Source of the DNA: Hanstruepera flava
GTDB lineage: Bacteria > Bacteroidota > Bacteroidia > Flavobacteriales > Flavobacteriaceae
Direction: 5' to 3'
NCBI RefSeq assembly: GCF_023634025.1
Contig: NZ_JALJCW010000004.1
Coordinates: 124,001 to 188,000 of the forward strand
DNA: 64,000 nucleotides
Positions 34,458 through 42,859 of the stretch are shown one piece after another. The position numbers and the translations under genes are program-made. The notes below the pieces were generated by a model. That model made no database searches, was not told where the DNA came from, and was given only the letters and a program-made list of their open reading frames with translations. Position 1 is the first letter of the stretch, and each line of letters begins with the position of its first letter.

Positions 34458-37400
34458 TTAGTTTAGTATTATTCGTTTGGAAAAGGCTTCCCCGTTTTTA
34501 TTAATGGTTAAAACAAATATTCCACGTGGCAAATTAGATACATTAATAGTTTTTGTCATTATTTCTGTATTACCATTTGAAATTCCTTCAGCATATAATT
34601 GCCTACCTTGTAAATCATAGATTTTAACACTAGTGTCAGACAAATAGCCAGTGACTTTTACATTGATTTCAGAGGTTGCGGGAATTGGATATACACTTAT
34701 TTCAGAATCCAAAACTTCATTCTGCTCTGTTTCCGTATCACAGACATTAACAGTAACCCATACAGATGCCGTGGCTGTTTGACTTCCATTAGAAACTTGC
34801 ACATTATATTCTGTTGTTGTTTCTGGATTTACTGTTATACTAGCTGAAGTTTCACCTGTACTCCACAAGTAGGTAGTTCCTCCAGAAGCATTAAGGGTAA
34901 TGGATTCGCCATTACAGATTTCAACATCTTCACCCGCTGATGCATTTAGTGGTTCTAAAACCGTAACTTGAACACTATCAGAATCACTACATTCTCCAAT
35001 ATAAACAGTTACCGAGTAGCTTGTCGTTTCTGTTGGGCTAACTGTAATTTGTTGTGTAGTAGCACCATTACTCCACAAAAAGCTATTACCTCCTTCTGCT
35101 GTTAATGTTATTGACTCACCTAATTCAATGGTTTCGTCTTCACCAGCATACGCAACAGCTAATGGATTAACCGTAACAGTTACACTATCTGTATCAGAGC
35201 TTTGTCCATTTGAAACGGTTACCGAATACGTTGTTGTAGTTAGTGGGCTAACCGATATACTTTGTGTGGTTTCACCTGTGTTCCACACATAATCAGTACC
35301 GCCTGTAGCTGTAAGAGTTACATAATCGTATTGACATATTGTAACGTCTTCACCAGCGTTAGCAACAACAGTTGTATTATTAGGAATTACAGTAACTGTA
35401 ACTTCGTCTGGTTGGCTTATACACCCATTATCAGAAACCGTTACAGAATATGTTGTTGTTTCAGTTGGACTTACCGTTATACTCCGTGTGGTTTCTCCTG
35501 TATTCCAAGAAAAACTTGCACCTCCTGAAGCTATTAGCGTTGTACTTTCTCCTTCGTTTATGGTAACATCGCTTCCAGCATTTGCTGTTGGTGTTGGATT
35601 TACGGTAACAATAACAGAATCACTATCTGAAACGTTTCCTTCAGAAACTGTTACCGTATATGTTGTAGTTGCCTGTGGATTAACCGTTATACTTTGTGAA
35701 GTTTCACCTGTACTCCACACATAATTTGTTCCTCCAGATGCCGTTAAAATAACACTATCCCCTTGGCATATTGAAACATCTTCTCCAGCATTGGCAACAA
35801 CAGTTGTATTATTAGGGATTACAGTAACTGTAACTTCGTCTGGTTGGCTTGTACACCCATTATCAGAAACCGTTACAGAATATGTTGTTGTTTCAGTTGG
35901 ATTTACCGTTATACTCTGTGTGGTTTCTCCTGTATTCCAAGAAAAACTTGTACCTCCAGAAGCTATTAGCGTTGTACTTTCTCCTTCGTTTATGGTAACA
36001 TCGCTTCCAGCATTTGCTGTTGGTGTTGGATTTACGGTAACGATAACAGAATCGCTATCTGAAACGTTTCCTTCAGAAACTGTTACCGTATATGTAGTAG
36101 TTGTCTGTGGATTAACCGTTATGCTTTGTGAAGTTTCACCTGTACTCCACACATAATCTGATCCTCCCGATGCCGTTAAAGTAGTGCTTTCACCAAAACA
36201 AATGGCAACATCTGCACCAGCATCGGCTTCTATGGGAGTGGGTATTACAGTCACTGTGACTTCATCTGGTTCACTTGTACACCCATTATCTGAAACGGTT
36301 ACAGAATATGTTGTTGTTTCTGTTGGACTTACAGTTATGCTTTGTGACATTTCGCCTGTACTCCATAAAAAGCTACTTCCGCCAGTTGCAGTTAAATTAA
36401 CAGACTCACCTTCGTTAATAGTTATATCTGTTCCTGCATTCGCAATTGGAATAGGATTAACGGTTACAGTAACATCGTCAGAAACGGTATTTCCTGAATT
36501 ATCAGATAAGGTTACTGTATATGTTTCAGTAGCATTAGGAGATACTGTTATACTTTGACCGGTTTGACCTGTACTCCAAGTATAATTTGTTCCTCCAGTT
36601 CCAGTAGCTGTTAAAGTAATAGTATTACCATTACAAATTTGTCTATCATTTCCAGCATTTACTGTCATACCTACATTACCTTGCGGATATTCTAATACAT
36701 AAGCTGGTGGATTAGGATCGTTCATAATAGAACTATCGTTCCAATTACTAGCAAATAATATTTTTGTTCCATTTCTATTTGGGACAGCTTGTGCAGAATG
36801 CCCTAATCCACCAGGAGAAACGTCGTTATGATGTTTAGCATAGCGTTCAACTGTTCCAGAATCATCCAACTTAATAGCAAATATTTCTCTAGGTGCTACT
36901 GGATTTGTTGTACAGCATTGTTCACTTACATAAGCCCATCCTGGTCTATTAATATTTCTACAACTAATATGCCCTCCCCAAATACCTCTGTTGTTTACAT
37001 AGGGAAATAAGTTAGTAACGCCTCCTCCATCTAATCTCACCATAAAAAGACTATAATCGGCATCCCATTGACTTTGTCCTCCATAACTTACAAACACTTC
37101 ATTTCCATTTTGGTCAACGCCTAAATCGCCATGCTCTGTAGTATTATAAAGGTGTTGTTCGTTTGTAAAATCTAAATTATAACTCTTGATACCTTGTGTT
37201 GGACCAGAACCGTTATTTCTCCATGAAATAACAGCATATTGACCAAGCTGCGATACCGAAAACCAAGCCAAATCACCTTGAGAGCCAACATTTTTAGTTC
37301 CTACAATATTATCATTCAATATATCATAAACAATGAGAACTCTATCGCCATTACTTAAAATACCGATGAGTCCTACATATCTGTCATTATTATCTTGTGT

Positions 37401-37931
37401 GCTTTTTCCAAATCCAAAATCAACTCTTTGATAGTCACTAAATGTTCTTAATGTCGTTCTGGAATTGGTATTAACATCATGAGCCACAAATTTATCCACA
37501 GAAGTTCCATAAATAATATTGGGCTGTGTATTGGACCATCTTCCATAGCTTGGAATATTACTCCAATATAAAAATTCGAAAGTTTCTGCATCTAAAATTG
37601 CAGCTGGATAACCTGCTAGCTTTATTAGTGTTCCATCACTATTCCATGTTTGGTCTAATGCATAATTATGTCTTAAGCGCTGTGAAGTAGTGCCAAATAC
37701 ATCCCTATCACTAATTCGAGTTATGTTACTACCAGAAAGTGACTCTGTAATAGGCTCTAAATATTCTGGTAATCCACCTGTTGGTAATTGATAGTTCTGA
37801 TATTCCACATCAGACAATGATACTTGTGGCGGATAATTTTGACCGTTTACCGATAAAATAAAACAGAAAAACAATAATAAGTTTGAAAAAATCCTTGAAT
37901 TAAGGATTTTTATAAAATAAAAATTCTCCAT
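34458..37931 (-). CDS. Large T9SS-secreted protein: propeller-like N-domain plus nine Ig/PKD-like repeats
   Basis: 1157 residues. Signal peptide near 8-30 (LLLFFCFILSVNG). Residues ~35-425 are beta-rich with repeated W-S-x-DGT-like and aspartate turns (LDQTWNSDGTLIKLAGYP, HGDLGVDQNGNEVFVSYG), suggesting a beta-propeller of the WD40/oligogalacturonate-lyase-like type, not proven. Residues ~425-1075 are nine repeats of ~70 residues of the form NAGxDVTICxGESxTLTASGG..YxWSTGETTQSITVSP. The C-terminal ~75 residues are a T9SS type A sorting domain. A surface adhesin or glycan-binding protein is plausible. It lies next to the exopolysaccharide locus, on the other strand. Confidence 0.8.
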   Translation of the reverse strand: MENFYFIKILNSRIFSNLLLFFCFILSVNGQNYPPQVSLSDVEYQNYQLPTGGLPEYLEPITESLSGSNITRISDRDVFGTTSQRLRHNYALDQTWNSDGTLIKLAGYPAAILDAETFEFLYWSNIPSYGRWSNTQPNIIYGTSVDKFVAHDVNTNSRTTLRTFSDYQRVDFGFGKSTQDNNDRYVGLIGILSNGDRVLIVYDILNDNIVGTKNVGSQGDLAWFSVSQLGQYAVISWRNNGSGPTQGIKSYNLDFTNEQHLYNTTEHGDLGVDQNGNEVFVSYGGQSQWDADYSLFMVRLDGGGVTNLFPYVNNRGIWGGHISCRNINRPGWAYVSEQCCTTNPVAPREIFAIKLDDSGTVERYAKHHNDVSPGGLGHSAQAVPNRNGTKILFASNWNDSSIMNDPNPPAYVLEYPQGNVGMTVNAGNDRQICNGNTITLTATGTGGTNYTWSTGQTGQSITVSPNATETYTVTLSDNSGNTVSDDVTVTVNPIPIANAGTDITINEGESVNLTATGGSSFLWSTGEMSQSITVSPTETTTYSVTVSDNGCTSEPDEVTVTVIPTPIEADAGADVAICFGESTTLTASGGSDYVWSTGETSQSITVNPQTTTTYTVTVSEGNVSDSDSVIVTVNPTPTANAGSDVTINEGESTTLIASGGTSFSWNTGETTQSITVNPTETTTYSVTVSDNGCTSQPDEVTVTVIPNNTTVVANAGEDVSICQGDSVILTASGGTNYVWSTGETSQSITVNPQATTTYTVTVSEGNVSDSDSVIVTVNPTPTANAGSDVTINEGESTTLIASGGASFSWNTGETTRSITVSPTETTTYSVTVSDNGCISQPDEVTVTVIPNNTTVVANAGEDVTICQYDYVTLTATGGTDYVWNTGETTQSISVSPLTTTTYSVTVSNGQSSDTDSVTVTVNPLAVAYAGEDETIELGESITLTAEGGNSFLWSNGATTQQITVSPTETTSYSVTVYIGECSDSDSVQVTVLEPLNASAGEDVEICNGESITLNASGGTTYLWSTGETSASITVNPETTTEYNVQVSNGSQTATASVWVTVNVCDTETEQNEVLDSEISVYPIPATSEINVKVTGYLSDTSVKIYDLQGRQLYAEGISNGNTEIMTKTINVSNLPRGIFVLTINKNGEAFSKRIILN
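34735..36680 (-). repeat. Nine Ig/PKD-like protein repeats (~210 bp each)
   Basis: In-frame repeats in the T9SS protein gene. Each unit carries NAGxD, G-x-S-x-x-L-x-A-x-G-G, W-(S/N)-T/N-G and TxSYSVTV strings. Units alternate between two kinds: an ICQGDS-type and an INEGES-type. Confidence 0.8.
35361..36182 (-). repeat. Near-identical tandem duplication, 432-bp period
   Basis: Segment 35361-35750 matches segment 35793-36182 with only scattered substitutions. The offset is exactly 432 bases (144 codons), i.e. one two-repeat unit. The high similarity compared with other units marks a recent tandem event. Confidence 0.8.
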
Positions 37932-38344
37932 TTGGGGCGATTTTGCTATTAATCGGTGCTAAACTATAATTTCATTTAAAGTTGCTAAAACATTTAAGGC
38001 AAATATTCGATGAAATACACAATTTTTGTAAGTTATTGATTACTAAAAATGCATTTTGTAGTATTTTTTGCACTTTTAATCGATGTTCTTGTGTTTTTTT
38101 AGAAAACTGTTCTAATGAGTGGTTTGCAAATATACGGTTTAAAGAAGGGTTTTGGATTATAGTAGACCTGTGATTTTATACAACTTATCCACATGTATTC
38201 AACAAAACACATTGACAATGATGCAGTTCGCATTATAAAACCGTCGTTTATCTAATATAAGCGCACTCATATCCTAAAGATTTAAAAAAATATATACTTT
38301 TAAAAAAACTTTAGTGTTTAACAACACAGATTATATAATATCTA
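37932..38344. other. 413-bp AT-rich intergenic region at the head of the exopolysaccharide locus
   Basis: No convincing gene: a plus-strand frame at 37982-38173 has no family features. It separates divergent units and must hold the promoters of the T9SS gene and the glycan locus. Seen in it: a TTGACA-16-TATAAA pair at 38212-38239, a TTATCCACA string at 38185-38193, a very AT-rich tract at about 38280-38312, and a CGATGAAATACAC string at 38008-38020 also found at 31488-31500. Confidence 0.6.
38212..38239 (+). promoter_or_regulatory. Sigma-70-like promoter before the glycan locus
   Basis: TTGACA at 38212-38217 and TATAAA at 38234-38239 with 16 bases between, 106 bases before the first glycosyltransferase. 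This is a proteobacterial-type match; Bacteroidota usually use TTTG/TAnnTTTG, so the call is weak. Confidence 0.3.
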
Positions 38345-39442
38345 TTGAAGAAACGAAAAATAGCATTTATAATTCCAAGTCTTCAAACTGGTGGTGCCGA
38401 ACGTGTTGTAGTAACCTTATCCAACTCGTTATCTACACGTTTTGACGTTACAATTATTGCCTTGTATAGTAGTGAAATATTTTACGCTTTAAACCCAAAC
38501 GTTACGGTTAAATTTTGCTCTGGTACTTATAAATTCAATACTAATCCTATAACGAGAGTTCTTAATCATTTTAAGCTAATTAAGGGCATATATTCAATCG
38601 TAAAACAAAATAAAATTGAAGTTATGATTGGATTTATGACTACCCCAAATGTTTATGCTGTTATAGCATCGAAAATAGCAAAAGTGCGTTGCATAATCAG
38701 TGAGCGTGTACATCCAAATCATATTCAAGCATCTAAATTTTGGGGCTTGATTAGAAAAAAGATATATCCCTTCACGGACTATATGGTGATACAGACCCAA
38801 GAAATTGCTGACTATTTTTCAAGTTTCATAAAAGTTGAAAAGATTAAAATCATTTTAAATCCTTTAAATCCAGAACTACTAAATAAGATACAATCTGATA
38901 ATAAGCGAGAAAATGTAATATTAAATGTTGGACGATTAGATTACCAAAAAAATCAAGATATGCTTATTAGAGCGTTCTCCAATATTGAACGAAAAGATTG
39001 GAAGCTATTTATTGCTGGTGACGGTTCACAAAAAAACAACTACTTGAAATTAATTGACGAATTAAATCTAACTAATTCAGTAGAATTACTAGGAAATATA
39101 GATGATTTATCCCATTATTATAATTCAGCAAAAATATTTGCGTTCACATCACGATACGAAGGATTCCCAAATGCTTTAACCGAAGCTATGGCATTTGGGC
39201 TAGCTTGTGTTTCTACTGATTGTCCCTCTGGCCCTTCCGAACTAATATTTGACAACAAAAATGGAATTTTAATACCTGTTGAAGACCAAACCTCATTAGA
39301 AGTTAAGTTGCAATTATTAATGGATAACGAGGAGTTAAGAACTAATTTAAGTTTAAACGCTCAATTAGACACTCAAAAATTTGAACATAATGTAATTGCT
39401 GATCAATGGGAATTACTAATACAAAATTTATTATCAGCATGA
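38345..39442 (+). CDS. Glycosyltransferase family 4
   Basis: 365 residues with GT-B fold. N-terminal Rossmann part begins IAFIIPSLQTGGAERVV (TTG start at 38345; GGAE is the acceptor-side loop) and the C-terminal part has VGRLDYQKNQDMLIRAF near 201 and the E-x7-E donor loop in SRYEGFPNALTEAMAFGL near 277-294, followed by CPSGPSEL. Transfers a sugar from a nucleotide donor with retention. First gene of the plus-strand locus; its stop overlaps the ATG of the next gene (ATGA). Confidence 0.92.
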   Translation: MKKRKIAFIIPSLQTGGAERVVVTLSNSLSTRFDVTIIALYSSEIFYALNPNVTVKFCSGTYKFNTNPITRVLNHFKLIKGIYSIVKQNKIEVMIGFMTTPNVYAVIASKIAKVRCIISERVHPNHIQASKFWGLIRKKIYPFTDYMVIQTQEIADYFSSFIKVEKIKIILNPLNPELLNKIQSDNKRENVILNVGRLDYQKNQDMLIRAFSNIERKDWKLFIAGDGSQKNNYLKLIDELNLTNSVELLGNIDDLSHYYNSAKIFAFTSRYEGFPNALTEAMAFGLACVSTDCPSGPSELIFDNKNGILIPVEDQTSLEVKLQLLMDNEELRTNLSLNAQLDTQKFEHNVIADQWELLIQNLLSA

Positions 39443-40386
39443 CTTTAACCGAATTAATACCAACTTTTACAGGTATAGTAAATTTTGAGTCACACTATAC
39501 GTTCACAATTTTTACACCTGTTTACAATCGTGCTGACACCTTGGAACGTGTTTTTACTTCCTTAAACAATCAAACATTTAGAGACTTTGAACTCGTACTT
39601 ATTAACGACGGCTCAACAGATAACTCTCACAAGGTTGCTCAAGAATTAATAAAAACTGCTGATTTCCCCATTCAATACGTTAACAATCCAAAAAATCAGC
39701 ATAAGATGGCTTGTTTTTTTCAAGCCATTGAAATGGCTAGAGGGAAGTTTATTTTACCTTTTGATTCAGATGACGAATGCTTGCCAAGTGCATTACAAGT
39801 ATTTAAAGAGCAGTACAACGCTATTCCAATTGACAAAAAAGAAAAGATAAGCGGTGTAACTTGTTTGTGCAAGGATCAAAATGGAAAGTTAATTGGTCAA
39901 AAATTTCCAAAAAGTCCATACTACAGTAACACGTTTAAACAGAATATCGAATCGCCACTTACATCAGAAAAATGGGGGTTTACACGAACTGATATCCTAA
40001 AAGGTATTGAAGTTAATAAGAATATTTTTTCTAGAGGCTACATACCCGAAGGTATTATTTGGGAACTAATATCTAAAGAAGGTTTTACCACAAAATACAT
40101 TAATGAAATTTTAAGAATATATTATTTAGACACCGAAAATAGAATTTCAATTCAAAACCATGAAAAAGATGCATTTGGAATGGCTGTTTATTCATTATCC
40201 ATACTGAACTGGTTTCAAAACGACTATTTATTTAAAACGCCAAAATTGTTTATTAAACGATGTTATACACTACTTCGTGCTGCACAATATTTAGAATTTA
40301 GTTTAAAAGATTATTTAAATGCAATAGAAAATAAGACATTGAAACTCGTTTTTTTAATGGGTTGGCCATTTAAAAAATTGTTCTAG
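39439..40386 (+). CDS. Glycosyltransferase family 2
   Basis: 315 residues when started at the ATGA-overlapping ATG 39439 (33 bases inside a longer frame that starts at 39406). GT-A fold: FTIFTPVYNRADTLERVFTSL near 20-40, VLINDGSTDNS near 50 (donor-binding Asp), and DSDDE near 113 (DxD-type metal site), NQHKMACFFQAIEMARGKFI. Inverting transferase of the glycan locus. Its C-terminal helical part is not informative on the sugar. Confidence 0.9.
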   Translation: MTLTELIPTFTGIVNFESHYTFTIFTPVYNRADTLERVFTSLNNQTFRDFELVLINDGSTDNSHKVAQELIKTADFPIQYVNNPKNQHKMACFFQAIEMARGKFILPFDSDDECLPSALQVFKEQYNAIPIDKKEKISGVTCLCKDQNGKLIGQKFPKSPYYSNTFKQNIESPLTSEKWGFTRTDILKGIEVNKNIFSRGYIPEGIIWELISKEGFTTKYINEILRIYYLDTENRISIQNHEKDAFGMAVYSLSILNWFQNDYLFKTPKLFIKRCYTLLRAAQYLEFSLKDYLNAIENKTLKLVFLMGWPFKKLF

Positions 40387-40400
40387 TAAAATTAACCAAA

Positions 40401-41741
40401 GTGAAAGGACAAAAACTCATATCAACTTTTAATTCTTTAAAAAAGAATCCTACGATTATAAATATTATAACAGTAGGTGCTTTATCCATTTTTGTAAAGG
40501 GTTTTGGCTTTTTTAAAGAAATTGTAATAGCTGGAGAATTTGGACTATCTGAACTATTGGATACTTTTTATATTGCCTTGTTAGTGCCAGGTTTCATAAA
40601 TGAAGTTTTTATAAATGCTTTCAACACGGTTTTTATACCAAATTATATTGCCGAAGAGAAGACTCAAAAAGCCATTGGTCCTTTTCAGTCTACAAGCTTT
40701 ATTATCACTATTTGTAGTTCTTTGGTTTTCATGTTTATTGCCTTTCTATTTACTGATGTGTATTTAAATGTTTTTTTTAGCGGTCACACAGCTGAATATT
40801 ATGATTTAATCAAGTCACAATTCTATTATTTACTACCATGCATCCTATTTTGGGGTTTAACCTCTTTTTTAAACGGTCTACTTAATATATATGATGAATT
40901 CAGATATTCTACAATCTATCCTGTTTTAACATCAATAGCCATGCTTGTTTGTTTGTTTGGTTTTCAAAATGAACTAAAAGAGGATGTTCTTGCAGTTGGG
41001 ATGTTAATTGGTGCCATTAGTCAGTTTTTGTTTCTGCTTATTGTTTCCGTTAAAAAAAGCATAATAACGTTAGGCATACCAGATTTTAAAAACAAGAATG
41101 CAATAACCATGTTTAAACAAGTGCCCGCAAAGGTATCTTCAGGATTTTTAACCGGATTAATTCCTGTTGCAGATCAGTTTTTTGCTGCGCAATTGGTTAT
41201 AGGCTCGATTGCTGCACTAAATTATGGCTTAAAAATACCTGCCTTTATAACCACTATATTGCTGTTGGCATTGGGTAATGTGCTACTTCCCTATTTTTCA
41301 AAGTTATCAGTTGACAATATAGACCAAGCATATAGGAAATTATATCAACTGCTTAAATGGTTATTTATATTGCTTATTTCTCTCACCTTCATTCTTATTA
41401 TCTTTTCAAATGACATTATTGAATTGGTTTTTGAACGCAATAATTTTTCCGAATCTGATACTAATATTGTTTCCAATGTCCAAAAGATGTTTTTAATTGG
41501 TTTACCATTTACAATATGTGGAAATATTGTCGTTCGTTTTCTGACCAGTATTAATAAAAATACCTACATGGCCTACGTATCTCTAGTAAGTATTATTTTA
41601 AATGTTATTTTAGATTGGATATTAATGAAGTGGTACGGTATAATGGGAATAGCTTTGTGTACTGCAATTCTTCAAATATTGAGAAGTTTGGTTTTATTTA
41701 ATTATACTAGAAAGCAACATAAATTAATTAATTCGTTCTAG
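40401..41741 (+). CDS. MurJ/MOP-superfamily lipid-linked glycan flippase
   Basis: 446 residues with about 12-14 hydrophobic helices. GTG start at 40401. The N-terminus (ISIFVKGFGFFKEIVIAGEFGLSELLDTFYIALLVPGFINEVF) is MurJ/MviN-like, more so than the classical Wzx group, but in a glycan cluster it most likely flips the lipid-linked repeat unit across the inner membrane. A conserved AALNYGLKIPAF follows near residue 272. 14 bases after the GT2; the stop overlaps the next gene's GTG by one base. Confidence 0.82.
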   Translation: MKGQKLISTFNSLKKNPTIINIITVGALSIFVKGFGFFKEIVIAGEFGLSELLDTFYIALLVPGFINEVFINAFNTVFIPNYIAEEKTQKAIGPFQSTSFIITICSSLVFMFIAFLFTDVYLNVFFSGHTAEYYDLIKSQFYYLLPCILFWGLTSFLNGLLNIYDEFRYSTIYPVLTSIAMLVCLFGFQNELKEDVLAVGMLIGAISQFLFLLIVSVKKSIITLGIPDFKNKNAITMFKQVPAKVSSGFLTGLIPVADQFFAAQLVIGSIAALNYGLKIPAFITTILLLALGNVLLPYFSKLSVDNIDQAYRKLYQLLKWLFILLISLTFILIIFSNDIIELVFERNNFSESDTNIVSNVQKMFLIGLPFTICGNIVVRFLTSINKNTYMAYVSLVSIILNVILDWILMKWYGIMGIALCTAILQILRSLVLFNYTRKQHKLINSF

Positions 41742-42856
41742 TGAAAGTTTTTAGATACATATTACTTGGATTAATTATTTTAAATGTCCCTACGTTTAGT
41801 TTGGCAGTGTTTGGAGCTACTGCTGGCGCGCTTACTAATTCAATGATGTTTATAGGATTGATTGTATATTTTTTTATGGAGAAAAAATATAAATTAATCA
41901 TTCCTTTATTCATTCTTGGAATAACATATTTTTCAATTTCTGGCTTTAACTACACAGGTATTACCGAGGAATTTATAAAAGATGCTATTCGTTATTTTGT
42001 GTTTATCATTGGAGCTACTAGTTTAGCCAAAAACACAGATAGAAGGACCTTACTTATTTTATTCATAATTGGTGGAGCAAGTGTTTTAATAAATGCTCTG
42101 GTTTTTCCAAATTCTTATGGACGCTATAGTGGACTTTACCTCAATCCTAACAGGGCAGGTTTAGTATGTTTAATTGGATTTGTGCTTACTTATACTATTA
42201 ACAAAACATATCTTCGGCTATTTTTTCAATTTGTACTTACAATTGCAGGAATAATGACATTGTCACGATATTTTATACTTGTATTGGTAATCATAAATGT
42301 TGTTTCGGTTTTTGTAAACAAGAAAAATTCTGTAGGACTACTCGCAGGTGCAGTAGCTTTTTTAATTATTATTGGAACGTCTTCATTACAATTAAATACC
42401 GATAGATTTAGAGCCCTAAAAAGTATATTTAGTGGTAATGCTGAAGTAGAAACCATTACAAAAGCATCTCGCGATGAAACTTGGGCATTATACCATGATA
42501 TTCTTGTAAACAATCCACTTATTGGAGTTGGGTATAGAGAAATGCAAGGAAAAAAAAGTCAGAAAGTTTCAATTAAATCTGGTGTTCACAACACATACTT
42601 AATGGTTTTGGGGGAATCAGGAATAATTCCTTTTATAATTCTTATAATATTTTATTTGTCTTTACTTGTAAAAAGTAAGTGGTTTATAACAACACAACAG
42701 GAATTAGCTTATATGGCATTTACTTTAGCTACCTTTTTACTAGTATCGCATAATTATTTTGACAATTATATAGTTTTGTTTTTATCTATTTGGCTTTATA
42801 GCTCTGTAACCGTACCAGGTAAAGACACGATCAATCAAAACAACATTACAATTTAA
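41741..42856 (+). CDS. Wzy-like polymerase / O-antigen ligase family
   Basis: 371 residues, GTG start at 41741 overlapping the previous stop. About ten hydrophobic helices and a large periplasmic loop around residues 200-290 with ASRDETWALYHDILVNNPLIGVGYREM and SGVHNTYLMVLGESGIIPFI, the H-N-x-Y-x2-x-L-x-E-x-G pattern of the Wzy_C/O-antigen-ligase family. In this setting it should polymerise repeat units or ligate them. Overlaps with neighbours indicate one transcript. Confidence 0.85.
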   Translation: MKVFRYILLGLIILNVPTFSLAVFGATAGALTNSMMFIGLIVYFFMEKKYKLIIPLFILGITYFSISGFNYTGITEEFIKDAIRYFVFIIGATSLAKNTDRRTLLILFIIGGASVLINALVFPNSYGRYSGLYLNPNRAGLVCLIGFVLTYTINKTYLRLFFQFVLTIAGIMTLSRYFILVLVIINVVSVFVNKKNSVGLLAGAVAFLIIIGTSSLQLNTDRFRALKSIFSGNAEVETITKASRDETWALYHDILVNNPLIGVGYREMQGKKSQKVSIKSGVHNTYLMVLGESGIIPFIILIIFYLSLLVKSKWFITTQQELAYMAFTLATFLLVSHNYFDNYIVLFLSIWLYSSVTVPGKDTINQNNITI

Positions 42857-42859
42857 ACT

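Noticed and set aside
35262-36558. Several plus-strand frames of 78-124 codons with repetitive protein
   Set aside because: They mirror the Ig-like repeats of the T9SS gene on the other strand; the repeat structure creates long open antisense frames.
37982-38173. Plus-strand 63-codon frame before the glycan locus
   Set aside because: Cys/Phe-rich low-information sequence without signal peptide, helix pattern or start context; typical of a random open frame in AT-rich DNA.
38176-38312. TTATCCACA string with an AT-rich tract and a strand switch, as in a replication origin
   Set aside because: The same 9-mer also occurs inside coding DNA at about 26932 and 37492, near the number expected by chance, only one perfect copy is in the gap and no dnaA or dnaN is nearby.
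39406-39438. Upstream start of the GT2 gene at 39406
   Set aside because: It would overlap the previous gene by 37 bases, while the ATG at 39439 gives the usual ATGA overlap and a normal N-terminus before the first GT-A strand.
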